Shown: in pieces, positions 1 to 5,008 of the stretch
Layout of the letters: each line of letters starts with the position of its first letter
Numbering within the stretch: the stretch's first letter is position 1
Origin: an uncultured Coriobacteriia bacterium
Lineage (GTDB): Bacteria; Actinomycetota; Coriobacteriia; Coriobacteriales; QAMH01
NCBI GenBank assembly: GCA_949283445.1
Contig: CASDTD010000065.1
Location: forward strand, 1-5,008
DNA length: 5,008 nt
Direction of reading: 5' to 3'
Made by a program: the position numbers and the translations under genes
Notes under the pieces: model-generated
What the model saw: the letters and a program-made list of their open reading frames with translations, nothing else
Told to the model about the DNA's origin: nothing
Databases searched by the model: none

Positions 1-127
1 GGTCTGTTGTTCATAGTGCGCTCATCTTACAACAACGTTTCGGTTGCTCGCACCTGGCAAGCGCATCGCCTACCATGAGCGCCGAAACCAATGCCGTCAT
101 GCAAGGCATTCAAGAGAAAGGCAGCTC
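1..127 (+). other. Upstream region and leader of pepF
   Basis: No convincing gene is seen here. An in-frame ATG at 44 extends the pepF frame by 28 codons, but that extension has no ribosome binding site and does not look like the N-terminus of the family. A short inverted repeat, AATGCC (90-95) and GGCATT (105-110) with a 9-nt loop, sits just before the purine-rich ribosome binding stretch at about 113-121. It could be a small leader hairpin or chance. I could not identify a -35/-10 pair with confidence, and the promoter may lie before the window. Confidence 0.3.
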
Positions 128-1924
128 ATGGCATATGCATCACGCGAGGAAATCGCCGAAACCCACCGCTGGGACCTGAGCAGTATCTACGAAAACGACG
201 AGGCTTTCGAGCGGGCGCTTTCCGAAGCGCAAGCCTATCCCGCACGCTACGCAGCCTATCAGGGGACGGTCGCGAGCTCGCCGGCGCAGTTGCTCGCGTT
301 CATGCGCATGGACGACACGGCGGGCATCGAGCTGGGCAAGCTCGTGAACTACGCACAGCGCAAGGCCGACGAAGACACGCGCGTCTCGAAATACCAGGCC
401 TACTCCGCGCAGGTCATGGACTTGTACACGCGCATCGCCAGCGCAAGCGCCTGGTTCTCGTCCGAGCTTTTGACGCTTTCCGAGGCCGACATGCGGCGCT
501 TTTACGAGGCCGAGCCAGAGCTCGGGCTGTACCGCCGCGTCTTCGACCGCGAGTTCCGCATACGCGAACACGTGCTGTCCGCACCCGAAGAGGCCATCCT
601 GGCCCGCGCATCCGACATGGCACAACAGCCCGACAACATCTACTCGCTGTTTTCCGACGCCGACCTCTCTTTCGCCGACGCCGTCGACAGCGAGGGCAGC
701 ACCCACCCTGTCACGCACGGCAGCTACATCCCGCTCATGATGTCGTCAGACCGCACACTGCGCAAATCCGCCTTCCAGAGCATGTACGGCGCGTACGGGC
801 AGTTCCGCAACACCTGCGCCGCGACGCTGAACGCCCAGATGAAGCAGCTGAAGTTCTTCGCGGACACGCGCAAGTACCCCTCGACGCTGGCGTACTGCCT
901 CGACCATACGGAGGTCCCGACCGAGGTCTACACCAACCTCATCCAGGCTGTGCACGACCATATGCAGCCCATGTACGATTACGTCGCGCTGCGAAAAGAG
1001 CGCCTGGGGCTTGACGAGCTGCACTTCTACGACCTGTACGTCCCCATCGTCGAGGACGTCGACATGGAGTTCACGTACGAAGAGGCCTGCGAGCTCATCT
1101 TGAAGGCGCTCGCGCCACTGGGCGAGGACTACCTCGCGCTCGTGCGCAAAGGGCTGTCCGAGCGCTGGGTGGATGTCTACGAGACGCCGGGCAAGCGCAG
1201 CGGCGCCTATTCTGCCGGCGGCTACGGCATGCACCCGGTCATGCTGCTCAACTTCCAGGGCAAGCTCGACGACGTGTTCACCCTCATCCATGAGATGGGG
1301 CACTCCATCCACACCTATCTGTCCTGCGAAAACCAGCCGCCCTGCTATTCCGATTACGTCATCTTCGTCGCCGAAGTGGCCTCCACCTGCAACGAAGCCC
1401 TGCTCACGCGCTATTTGCTCGCGCACACGGACGATGCGAAAGAGCGCGCCTATATCCTCAACCATTTCCTGGAGCAGTTCCGCGCCACTTTGTACCGCCA
1501 GTGCATGTTCGCGGAATTCGAGCTCGAGGCCAATGAGATGCTCGAGCGCGGCGAGGCCATCACCGCTGACGCGCTGTGCGCGGCATATCGTGAGCTCAAC
1601 GAGCGCTATTTCGGCTCCGGCATTGTCATCGACGAGGAAATCGCCCTGGAGTGGGCACGCATCCCGCACTTCTACTACCAGTATTATGTGTACCAGTACT
1701 CGACGGGGTTTGCTGCCGCCATCGCGCTGTCGCAGCGCATCCTGGAGCAAGGTACCCCCGCAGTTGAGGACTACCTGGGATTCTTGCGCGGCGGGTGCAG
1801 CGCCACGCCCATCGAGCTCTTGCGCGGCGCGGGCGTGGACATGAGCACGAAGCAGCCCGTGGAAGCGGCGCTCGATTACTTCGGCAAGCTCGTGGACGAG
1901 ATGCGCGCAGCGCTGGAGAGGTAG
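128..1924 (+). CDS. pepF: Oligoendopeptidase F (M3 family zinc metallopeptidase)
   Basis: A complete 598-residue protein, the usual length for PepF (about 600). It is a cytosolic zinc endopeptidase that cuts short oligopeptides. The zinc motif HEMGH is at residues 388-392, with H388 and H392 as ligands and E389 as the catalytic base. The third ligand is probably E416 in AEVASTCNEA. Other family signatures are GKRSGAYS (355-362), followed by HPVMLLNFQG, and the C-terminal HFYYQYYVYQYSTG (514-527), whose His and Tyr residues contact the substrate in M3 peptidases. No signal peptide or membrane segment is seen. The ATG at 128 is chosen because AGAAAGG precedes it at about 7 nt and MAYASREEIAETHRWDLS is a typical family start. 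The frame stays open up to an ATG at 44, which has no such support. The gene stands alone and converges on ssrA. The physiological substrate cannot be told from sequence. Confidence 0.96.
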   Translation: MAYASREEIAETHRWDLSSIYENDEAFERALSEAQAYPARYAAYQGTVASSPAQLLAFMRMDDTAGIELGKLVNYAQRKADEDTRVSKYQAYSAQVMDLYTRIASASAWFSSELLTLSEADMRRFYEAEPELGLYRRVFDREFRIREHVLSAPEEAILARASDMAQQPDNIYSLFSDADLSFADAVDSEGSTHPVTHGSYIPLMMSSDRTLRKSAFQSMYGAYGQFRNTCAATLNAQMKQLKFFADTRKYPSTLAYCLDHTEVPTEVYTNLIQAVHDHMQPMYDYVALRKERLGLDELHFYDLYVPIVEDVDMEFTYEEACELILKALAPLGEDYLALVRKGLSERWVDVYETPGKRSGAYSAGGYGMHPVMLLNFQGKLDDVFTLIHEMGHSIHTYLSCENQPPCYSDYVIFVAEVASTCNEALLTRYLLAHTDDAKERAYILNHFLEQFRATLYRQCMFAEFELEANEMLERGEAITADALCAAYRELNERYFGSGIVIDEEIALEWARIPHFYYQYYVYQYSTGFAAAIALSQRILEQGTPAVEDYLGFLRGGCSATPIELLRGAGVDMSTKQPVEAALDYFGKLVDEMRAALER

Positions 1925-1937
1925 TGGACAGGGCTCT

Positions 1938-2052
1938 GCAGGTTTTTTCGGATATGCAACATCATGTATCGCACAACCGCAAAAACCTGCAACGATTCAT
2001 TGCGTAGACGCAAAAACCTGCGCGGCTTTATTGCGCAGGCGCAAAAAGTTGC
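1938..2052 (+). repeat. 31-bp direct repeats with A5 core, plus one inverted copy
   Basis: The 13-mer CGCAAAAACCTGC occurs at 1978-1990 and exactly again at 2009-2021. A third, altered copy, CGCAAAAAGTTGC, is at 2040-2052. The period is 31 bp both times, and the two full units match at about 24 of 31 positions. An inverted copy, GCAGGTTTTTTCG (one mismatch on the other strand), lies at 1938-1950, so 1938-1947 and 1981-1990 form a perfect 10-bp stem with a 33-nt loop. Each unit ends in a 14-bp dyad: TTGCGT-AG-ACGCAA at 2000-2013 and TTGCGC-AG-GCGCAA at 2031-2044. The block begins 13 bp after the pepF stop codon. It could be a dispersed genomic repeat, a protein-binding cluster or a 3' UTR structure. 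The role is unknown. Confidence 0.75.
2012..2039 (-). terminator. Terminator-like hairpin, minus strand
   Basis: On the minus strand a perfect 7-bp GC-rich stem (CCTGCGC from 2039-2033, GCGCAGG from 2023-2017, 9-nt loop) is followed directly by five T residues (2016-2012). This is the form of an intrinsic terminator for transcription arriving from ssrA. It would be a second stop behind the hairpin at 2185-2211. It lies inside the repeat block, so it may instead be a by-product of the repeat sequence. Confidence 0.45.
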
Positions 2053-2100
2053 AGGCGGCTGTCCGGGTCACCCCTCGCACACGCGCAAGATTTACGCAGC

Positions 2101-2145
2101 TGCGAGCCCTTCGGGGCGCCGCACCTCGCATCCACGTCGTTTTTT
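2101..2145 (+). terminator. Possible pepF terminator, non-canonical
   Basis: A 6-bp stem TGCGAG (2101-2106) / CTCGCA (2125-2130) encloses a small CCC-TTCG-GGG hairpin (2107-2116). A run of six T follows at 2140-2145. The 9-nt gap between stem and T run is longer than in a standard intrinsic terminator. Assignment to pepF is by position only. Confidence 0.3.
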
Positions 2146-2184
2146 GACAGTTTGCTGCCCCTGCAAATGCGCGCCCCATAACAA

Positions 2185-2211
2185 GGAAGGCCCCATGAGC
2201 TGGGGCCTTTC
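2185..2211 (-). terminator. Intrinsic terminator behind ssrA, probably bidirectional
   Basis: An inverted repeat pairs 2185-2194 (GGAAGGCCCC) with 2202-2211 (GGGGCCTTTC) around a 7-nt loop. That gives a stem of about 10 bp with one G-T pair. It begins 13 bp beyond the encoded CCA end of ssrA. On the minus strand it is followed by TTGTT, and on the plus strand by CGTTTCTT, so it could also stop pepF readthrough. It is the strongest hairpin between the convergent genes. Confidence 0.7.
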
Positions 2212-2223
2212 CGTTTCTTGCGT

Positions 2224-2605
2224 TGGTGGAGGTGCGGGGATTCGAACCCCGGTCCACGGTAGGGCATCGAGAGGTGTCTACAGGCTTAGTCGCTGTTCGA
2301 GTAGGAAAGACGCCTGGCACACCGACAAGCGTGGCGGCTTTCCGCCGGTTCAATCTTAGCTCGGGACATACCGACTACGTTCCCGAGAGCAGCCTCCTTT
2401 AAATGATCCCGCACGGCAGCCGGAAGCGAAACCGCCGCTTGGGAGGGCTGAACCTAAATTAGGCAGCCAGGGCGAGCTGCTGACGCTGCGCGCCCTTGAA
2501 AGAAACAACTTTGCCAGTTAATTGGCTGTACCCCTGTTTAACGTGGCGAGGAGACCACGACCTGCTGCCCCTGTCAACGCTATCATGTCGAAACCAGTCA
2601 CCCCC
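2224..2605 (-). ncRNA. ssrA: tmRNA (transfer-messenger RNA)
   Basis: A one-piece tmRNA of 382 nt. It acts with SmpB to free ribosomes stalled on broken mRNAs and to tag the unfinished peptide for proteolysis. The mature 5' end GGGGGTG (2605-2599) pairs over 7 bp with CACCTCC (2234-2228). This includes a G3-U wobble, the alanine-tRNA identity element that lets AlaRS charge tmRNA. The discriminator A (2227) and an encoded CCA (2226-2224) follow. The T-arm, with GGTTCGAATCC, lies at about 2235-2252 (complement). The 5' domain reads GACTGGTTTCGACATGATAG from 2599, as in other tmRNAs. The tag frame is in the middle, flanked by GC-rich stretches expected to form pseudoknots, which I did not fold. 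The gene is downstream of smpB on the same strand and has a hairpin terminator behind it. Confidence 0.97.
2459..2515 (-). other. tmRNA proteolysis-tag reading frame
   Basis: Within ssrA, the frame that ends in LALAA-stop reads GKVVSFKGAQRQQLALAA followed by TAA. The C-terminal LALAA is the usual signal for ClpXP-type proteases. The resume codon is placed at GGC (2515-2513), after AATTAACT. This would make the first encoded residue glycine rather than the common alanine, and the tag 18 residues long, on the long side for one-piece tmRNAs. The C-terminal part is certain. The exact resume codon is inferred from position, since no GCN codon lies in frame near that point. Confidence 0.8.
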
Positions 2606-2660
2606 GGTTTCAAGCTTTGTCAAAGAACCCCCGCCCGCGCTTGATTCGAGCGGGTATGTA

Positions 2661-2691
2661 AGTATACGCGAAACGTGTGACACGCACGCAA
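2661..2691 (-). promoter_or_regulatory. Candidate ssrA promoter
   Basis: On the minus strand TATACT (2666-2661) resembles a -10 box. A weak -35, TTGCGT (2691-2686), lies 19 bp upstream. A start near 2654 would give a leader of about 50 nt, to be removed by RNase P at 2605. Between the two boxes lies an 11-bp dyad, CGTGT-G-ACACG (2674-2684), which could be an operator. The match is modest, and the true promoter could be elsewhere in 2610-3020. Confidence 0.3.
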
Positions 2692-2742
2692 GGCACTGCG
2701 AATTCGTTGTCGGCGGGTTACCTTGTACCTACCTCTACCGGC

Positions 2743-2987
2743 GGAACAAAAGCTCGCGAACCGCGCAGACGCAGTATTGCGATGTTCATTTCACGAGACG
2801 TTGTCCCAAACTGACAAGCTCAGTGCACACTTGACGAGGTTTCCCCCAGACGGGCCCTCCCGCGTCGCCAGACGTGGGACATAGCCTCGTAAAGCTGCCA
2901 TTTGCCTTGCTCAGCATCGATTTCTCGGGGCAAAACCTCGTGAGATTGCCATCCGCAAAAACTCCCCGGGACAAAAGCTCGCAAAAC
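2743..2987. repeat. Array of six phased, degenerate ~20-bp motifs
   Basis: Six ungapped copies of one motif fill the gap between ssrA and smpB. The consensus is GGGACAAAACCTCGTGAAAT. Copies and matches to consensus: 2743-2762 (+, 15/20), 2788-2807 (-, 17/20), 2829-2848 (-, 14/20), 2876-2895 (+, 15/20), 2927-2946 (+, 18/20) and 2968-2987 (+, 16/20). All share an invariant CTCG. Downstream of the core several copies continue with a TGCCAT-like stretch, clearest at 2947-2952 and 2898-2903. The CTCG centres are spaced 41, 41, 51, 51 and 41 bp apart, close to whole turns of B-DNA. A much weaker seventh copy may be centred near 2703 (-). Opposed copies can pair, for example ACGAGG (2834-2839) with CCTCGT (2885-2890). 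Mixed orientation and 41-bp steps break any reading frame, so I read the array as non-coding. The function is unknown. Protein-binding sites or a dispersed repeat family are the main options. Confidence 0.8.
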
Positions 2988-3000
2988 ATGCACGCGCATG
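2983..3000 (-). terminator. Weak hairpin with T tract behind smpB
   Basis: On the minus strand CATGC-GCGT-GCATG (3000-2987) is followed by TTTT (2986-2983), starting 24 bp after the smpB stop codon. A 5-bp stem (6 with a G-T pair) is short for an intrinsic terminator. The site overlaps the last copy of the motif array. smpB transcripts may therefore stop here or continue through the array into ssrA. Confidence 0.35.
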
Positions 3001-3023
3001 CGCTTACCCGCGACGCCGCACCC

Positions 3024-3542
3024 TTAGCGGTTGCGCTCCTTGAGCGCGCGGCTTATCTCGCGCTTTGCGTCACGTTCCTTGATGGAGGCGCGTTTGTCGT
3101 AGTTCTTCTTGCCCTTGCACACGCCCACTTCCACCTTCACGCGCCCCGCGTCGTTGAAGTACATCGACAGCGGAATGAGCGAATAGCCCTGGCGATCGGC
3201 CTGCTGCGCGAGCTTCAGAATCTCCTTCTTGTGCAAAAGCAACCTGCGGCGACGTTCCGGGTCAACGTTGAAGATGGAGCCATGGGAATACGGCGAGATA
3301 TGCACGCCGTTGAGCCACGCCTCGCCACGCCGGATGACGATGAAGCAATCGCGCAGCTGCGCGGAATTGCAGCGCAGCGACTTGACCTCGGTGCCCGTGA
3401 GCTCGATGCCAGCCTCCAGACGCTCCTCGACGAAGTAATCGTGCAGCGCCTTGCGGTTTTTAGCTATGTACTCGCGTTCTTTGGCCATCTGCCTTGCCAT
3501 CCATGCAGTATTTGAAGTAGACGAATCTTGTGAAGTATGCAT
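3024..3542 (-). CDS. smpB: SsrA-binding protein SmpB
   Basis: SmpB binds the tRNA-like part of tmRNA and carries it into the A site of stalled ribosomes. In the 172-residue reading, the conserved core includes AKNRKALHDYFVEE (27-40), GIELTGTEVKSLR (45-57), the DPERRRRLLLHKKEI stretch, and GKKNYDKR (144-151). The basic C-terminal tail enters the decoding region and mRNA channel. The start is open. The ATG at 3542 has GGGAG 10 nt upstream (3557-3553) and gives 172 residues, longer than the usual 150-160. The ATG at 3488 gives MAKEREYIAKNRK and 154 residues, matching typical family starts. The 18 codons between them mostly end in A or T, unlike the rest of the gene, which favours 3488. The ribosome binding site favours 3542. 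smpB is followed on the same strand by ssrA, about 420 bp away. Confidence 0.95.
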   Translation of the reverse strand: MHTSQDSSTSNTAWMARQMAKEREYIAKNRKALHDYFVEERLEAGIELTGTEVKSLRCNSAQLRDCFIVIRRGEAWLNGVHISPYSHGSIFNVDPERRRRLLLHKKEILKLAQQADRQGYSLIPLSMYFNDAGRVKVEVGVCKGKKNYDKRASIKERDAKREISRALKERNR

Positions 3543-3598
3543 TTTAATGCAGCTCCCACTTGCCGCGAAATTGCGCCCGATGGTTGTTTCCCAATCGT

Positions 3599-3604
3599 TT
3601 TATA
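3599..3604 (-). promoter_or_regulatory. Candidate -10 box for smpB
   Basis: TATAAA on the minus strand lies about 57 bp ahead of the upstream smpB start codon and sits in the most AT-rich part of the divergent intergenic region. The -35 position (about 3622-3628) reads GTCAAC or TCAACG, a poor match, so support is weak. Confidence 0.25.
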
Positions 3605-3623
3605 GAGGACTTGTGAAGACCCG

Positions 3624-3699
3624 TTGACTAATATGTCTCTAATGTCGTTGCCCTGCTGGGCCGCTGTTTTGGGGGAACAAGCACAGCAGGTTTGACTAA
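3624..3699 (+). repeat. TTGACTAA direct repeat in the hydrogenase upstream region
   Basis: The 8-mer TTGACTAA occurs at 3624-3631 and again at 3692-3699, 68 bp apart, on either side of the leader hairpin. A nested repeat, CTAATATGTC (3628-3637) and CTAATGTC (3639-3646), follows the first copy. TTGACT would do as a -35 box, but no -10 box is found at 16-18 bp. The TTGAC half resembles an FNR half-site, yet no properly spaced second half is present. These may be activator sites or chance. Confidence 0.35.
3652..3690 (+). promoter_or_regulatory. Leader hairpin upstream of the hydrogenase genes
   Basis: CCTGCTG (3652-3658) pairs perfectly with CAGCAGG (3684-3690). Inside, GC-TGTT (3663-3668) pairs with AACA-A-GC (3676-3682), around a G-rich loop of TTGGGGG. 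The structure ends 14 bp before the ribosome binding site of the small-subunit gene. Only three T follow it, so it is unlikely to be a plain terminator. It could stabilise the mRNA, act in attenuation, or serve as a DNA-binding dyad. Confidence 0.5.
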
Positions 3700-3704
3700 C
3701 AGAT

Positions 3705-3709
3705 GGAGG
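3705..3709 (+). promoter_or_regulatory. Ribosome binding site that fixes the hydrogenase start
   Basis: GGAGG lies 5 nt before the ATG at 3715. It overlaps the other in-frame ATG at 3703, so that earlier codon cannot be the start served by this site. This sets the N-terminus at MQDSFIESLESRG. Confidence 0.8.
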
Positions 3710-3714
3710 TTTGT

Positions 3715-4983
3715 ATGCAAGATTCGTTCATCGAGTCGCTTGAGTCGCGTGGTGTGACGCGTCGTGCCTTCCTCGGTTTCTGTGGTGCCATCGCTGCCGC
3801 GATCGGCGTCCACGGCGTGACCGCACAGGCCGTCGCAGATACCATCGAGGAAAACTCCCTCATCGGCACCGGCAACGGCCTTGGCAAGGGTGCTCTGGCA
3901 CCGGTTATCTGGATGGAGCTTGGCTCCTGCACCGGTTGCACCGAATCCTTCGCGCAGGCTGACGACCCCGATCCGGCGACGCTCATCCTCGAGTACATCG
4001 CACTCAACTACTCAGAAACGCTCTCTGCCGCAGCTGGCCATTCCCTCGAAGAGGCCCGCGCCCAGACCCAGGAAGTGGCAAAGGGCAAGTACCTCGTCGT
4101 CATCGAAGGTGCGGTCATGACCGCATGGAACGGTGACGCACTCCGCATTGCAGGCGAAGCAACTTGTGCACCTGGCGAGAGCCCCCTTCTCGACTGCTGC
4201 AAAGATGCTGCGGCGGTTATCGCTGCCGGTTCCTGCGCCGTCGACGGCGGCTTCGCGGCTGCCTACCCCAACCCCGCCGGGGCTGAGGGCATCCAGAAGT
4301 ACCTGAAGGACAACGGCGTGGACACCCCGGTAGTCAACCTGCCGTCCTGCCCCTGCAACCCGGCAACGCTGGTGGCTGTCATCGTGCAGTACCTGCTGCT
4401 GGGCACCCTGCCCGAGCTCAATAACAAGAACATGCCGCAGATCTACTACGGCGACACCATTCACGACAACTGCCCGCGTCGCGGTCATTTCGAGAATGGC
4501 GAGTTCGTGTACGAGTTCGGCAGCGAGGAAGAGGCGAAGGGCTACTGCCTGTACGCTCTCGGCTGCAAGGGCCCGCAGACCAAGGCCAACTGCGCGCAGG
4601 TTCGCTGGAACCGCCGCGTCAGCTGGTGCATCGACTCCGGCGCCCCCTGCATCGGCTGCTGCGAGGCAGACCCGTCGGTCTCGCGCCGCAACTGGGTCGA
4701 CGTCTCCTCGCCGTTCCTCGGCCGCATGAAGACGCTGCGTCTCGGCGATTTCGACTTCCAGCCCACGCCCATCGCGCTGGCTGTCACCGGCGTCGTCGCC
4801 GCAGCACTGGTCATCCACGGCATCGGCATGAAGAAGGCCGGCCGCACCGAAGGCCAGGGCGGCCCCGACTGGGAACCCATCCGCAAGTGGGATAAAGAGC
4901 ACGGCATCGTGCGCGGTGCTCAGCCCTCCAAGCCTGCTGACGAAGAAGAGAAGCCGGCAGAGGAAGTCAAGGAGGGAGAGTAG
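3715..4983 (+). CDS. hyaA: [NiFe] uptake hydrogenase small subunit (group 1, Tat-exported)
   Basis: 422 residues. This is the electron-transfer subunit of a periplasm-type, H2-oxidising hydrogenase. It starts with a Tat signal (TRRAFLGFC, 15-23, then a hydrophobic stretch) with a likely cleavage site AVA|D after residue 41. Probable proximal [4Fe-4S] ligands are C72, C75 (GSCTGCTES), C174 (GSCAVDGG) and C212 (PSCPCNP). The distal cluster has H250, C253 (IHDNCPRRGHF), C278 and C284. The medial [3Fe-4S] cluster has C293, C312 and C315. A membrane helix at about 352-372 contains H368 and is followed by a charged tail of about 50 residues, as in cytochrome-b-linked uptake enzymes. Extra cysteines C214, C305 and C316 lie beside cluster ligands. 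The large-subunit start follows 3 bp after the stop codon, so the two are co-translated and probably exported together by the Tat signal of this subunit. Assignment to a particular subgroup, such as the Coriobacteriia type, is inference. Confidence 0.95.
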   Translation: MQDSFIESLESRGVTRRAFLGFCGAIAAAIGVHGVTAQAVADTIEENSLIGTGNGLGKGALAPVIWMELGSCTGCTESFAQADDPDPATLILEYIALNYSETLSAAAGHSLEEARAQTQEVAKGKYLVVIEGAVMTAWNGDALRIAGEATCAPGESPLLDCCKDAAAVIAAGSCAVDGGFAAAYPNPAGAEGIQKYLKDNGVDTPVVNLPSCPCNPATLVAVIVQYLLLGTLPELNNKNMPQIYYGDTIHDNCPRRGHFENGEFVYEFGSEEEAKGYCLYALGCKGPQTKANCAQVRWNRRVSWCIDSGAPCIGCCEADPSVSRRNWVDVSSPFLGRMKTLRLGDFDFQPTPIALAVTGVVAAALVIHGIGMKKAGRTEGQGGPDWEPIRKWDKEHGIVRGAQPSKPADEEEKPAEEVKEGE

Positions 4984-4986
4984 TAA

Positions 4987-5008
4987 ATGGCAAAGCATTC
5001 GATCATTG
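4987..5008 (+). CDS. Start of the next operon gene, presumably hydrogenase large subunit (partial)
   Basis: Only MAKHSII is encoded before the window ends. The ATG at 4987 lies 3 bp after the small-subunit stop codon and is preceded by a strong AAGGAGG (4969-4975) inside the end of that gene. In group 1 hydrogenase operons the large NiFe-binding subunit normally follows the small one, and such proteins begin with a short segment before an isoleucine-rich strand. The call therefore rests on gene order, not on any large-subunit motif. Confidence 0.6.

Noticed and set aside
746..1750. 334-codon minus-strand frame opposite pepF
   Set aside because: It is the shadow of a high-GC gene. pepF on the other strand has complete catalytic motifs, and this frame shows no recognisable domain.
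2144..2149. TTGACA as a plus-strand -35 box
   Set aside because: No -10 sequence is found about 17 bp downstream, and it would fire into the 3' end of ssrA.
2224..2250. Genomic island inserted at the 3' end of ssrA, a known integration hotspot
   Set aside because: No integrase, no repeated copy of the ssrA 3' end and no foreign genes are seen. The next gene, pepF, is a core gene about 300 bp away.
2618..2623. TTGACA on the minus strand just before ssrA as a -35 box
   Set aside because: It lies only 13-18 bp ahead of the mature 5' end, so the -10 box and transcription start would fall at or inside the tmRNA.
2743..2987. Possible CRISPR array
   Set aside because: Copies are degenerate, in both orientations, and leave only about 21-31 bp between cores. 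No cas genes are present.
2786..2989. A 67-codon minus-strand frame in which LTRFCP and FTRLCP recur 17 residues apart
   Set aside because: The recurrence comes from two motif-array copies spaced 51 bp (17 codons). Other copies are 41 bp apart or inverted and fall out of frame, so the repeat is kept at DNA level and not as protein.
2874..3515. 213-codon plus-strand frame opposite smpB
   Set aside because: smpB on the minus strand carries the family motifs. This frame runs from the non-coding array into its antisense and has no ribosome binding site that I can see.
4012..4998. 328-codon minus-strand frame opposite the hydrogenase gene
   Set aside because: It is antisense to a fully motif-supported gene, is composition-driven (Ala/Val/Asp-rich) and would run through the operon junction.

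Overview
The window is high-GC DNA, most likely from an anaerobic actinobacterium of the class Coriobacteriia (an Eggerthellaceae-type genome such as Slackia, Eggerthella or Adlercreutzia). That placement is inferred from the base composition, the style of the proteins, and a tmRNA plus a Tat-exported uptake hydrogenase. It was not tested by any search.

Layout: (1) 128-1924, +, a complete M3-family oligoendopeptidase F (pepF). (2) 1925-2223, a convergent intergenic region. It holds 31-bp direct repeats built on an A5 core, 14-bp dyads with a compensatory change, and several terminator-like hairpins. (3) 2224-2605, -, the complete ssrA gene for tmRNA. Its 7-bp acceptor stem, T-arm, encoded CCA and an 18-residue tag reading frame are all visible. 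(4) 2606-3023, a gap of over 400 bp without a credible protein gene. It is filled by six degenerate copies of one ~20-bp motif in mixed orientation, whose centres are 41, 41, 51, 51 and 41 bp apart. (5) 3024-3542, -, smpB, the protein partner of tmRNA. (6) 3543-3714, a divergent promoter and leader region with a long hairpin ahead of the hydrogenase gene. (7) 3715-4983, +, the small subunit of a membrane-anchored [NiFe] uptake hydrogenase. It has a Tat signal, ligands for three Fe-S clusters and a C-terminal anchor. The first seven codons of what is presumably the large subunit follow at 4987.

Functional picture: smpB and ssrA lie on the same strand and form the trans-translation ribosome-rescue pair. 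PepF is an unrelated cytosolic peptide-degrading enzyme. The hydrogenase starts a separate operon running out of the window, which would oxidise H2 outside the membrane and pass electrons to the quinone pool or another acceptor. The genes are ordinary. The least explained content is the helically spaced motif array between smpB and ssrA, followed by the repeat and dyad block between pepF and ssrA.
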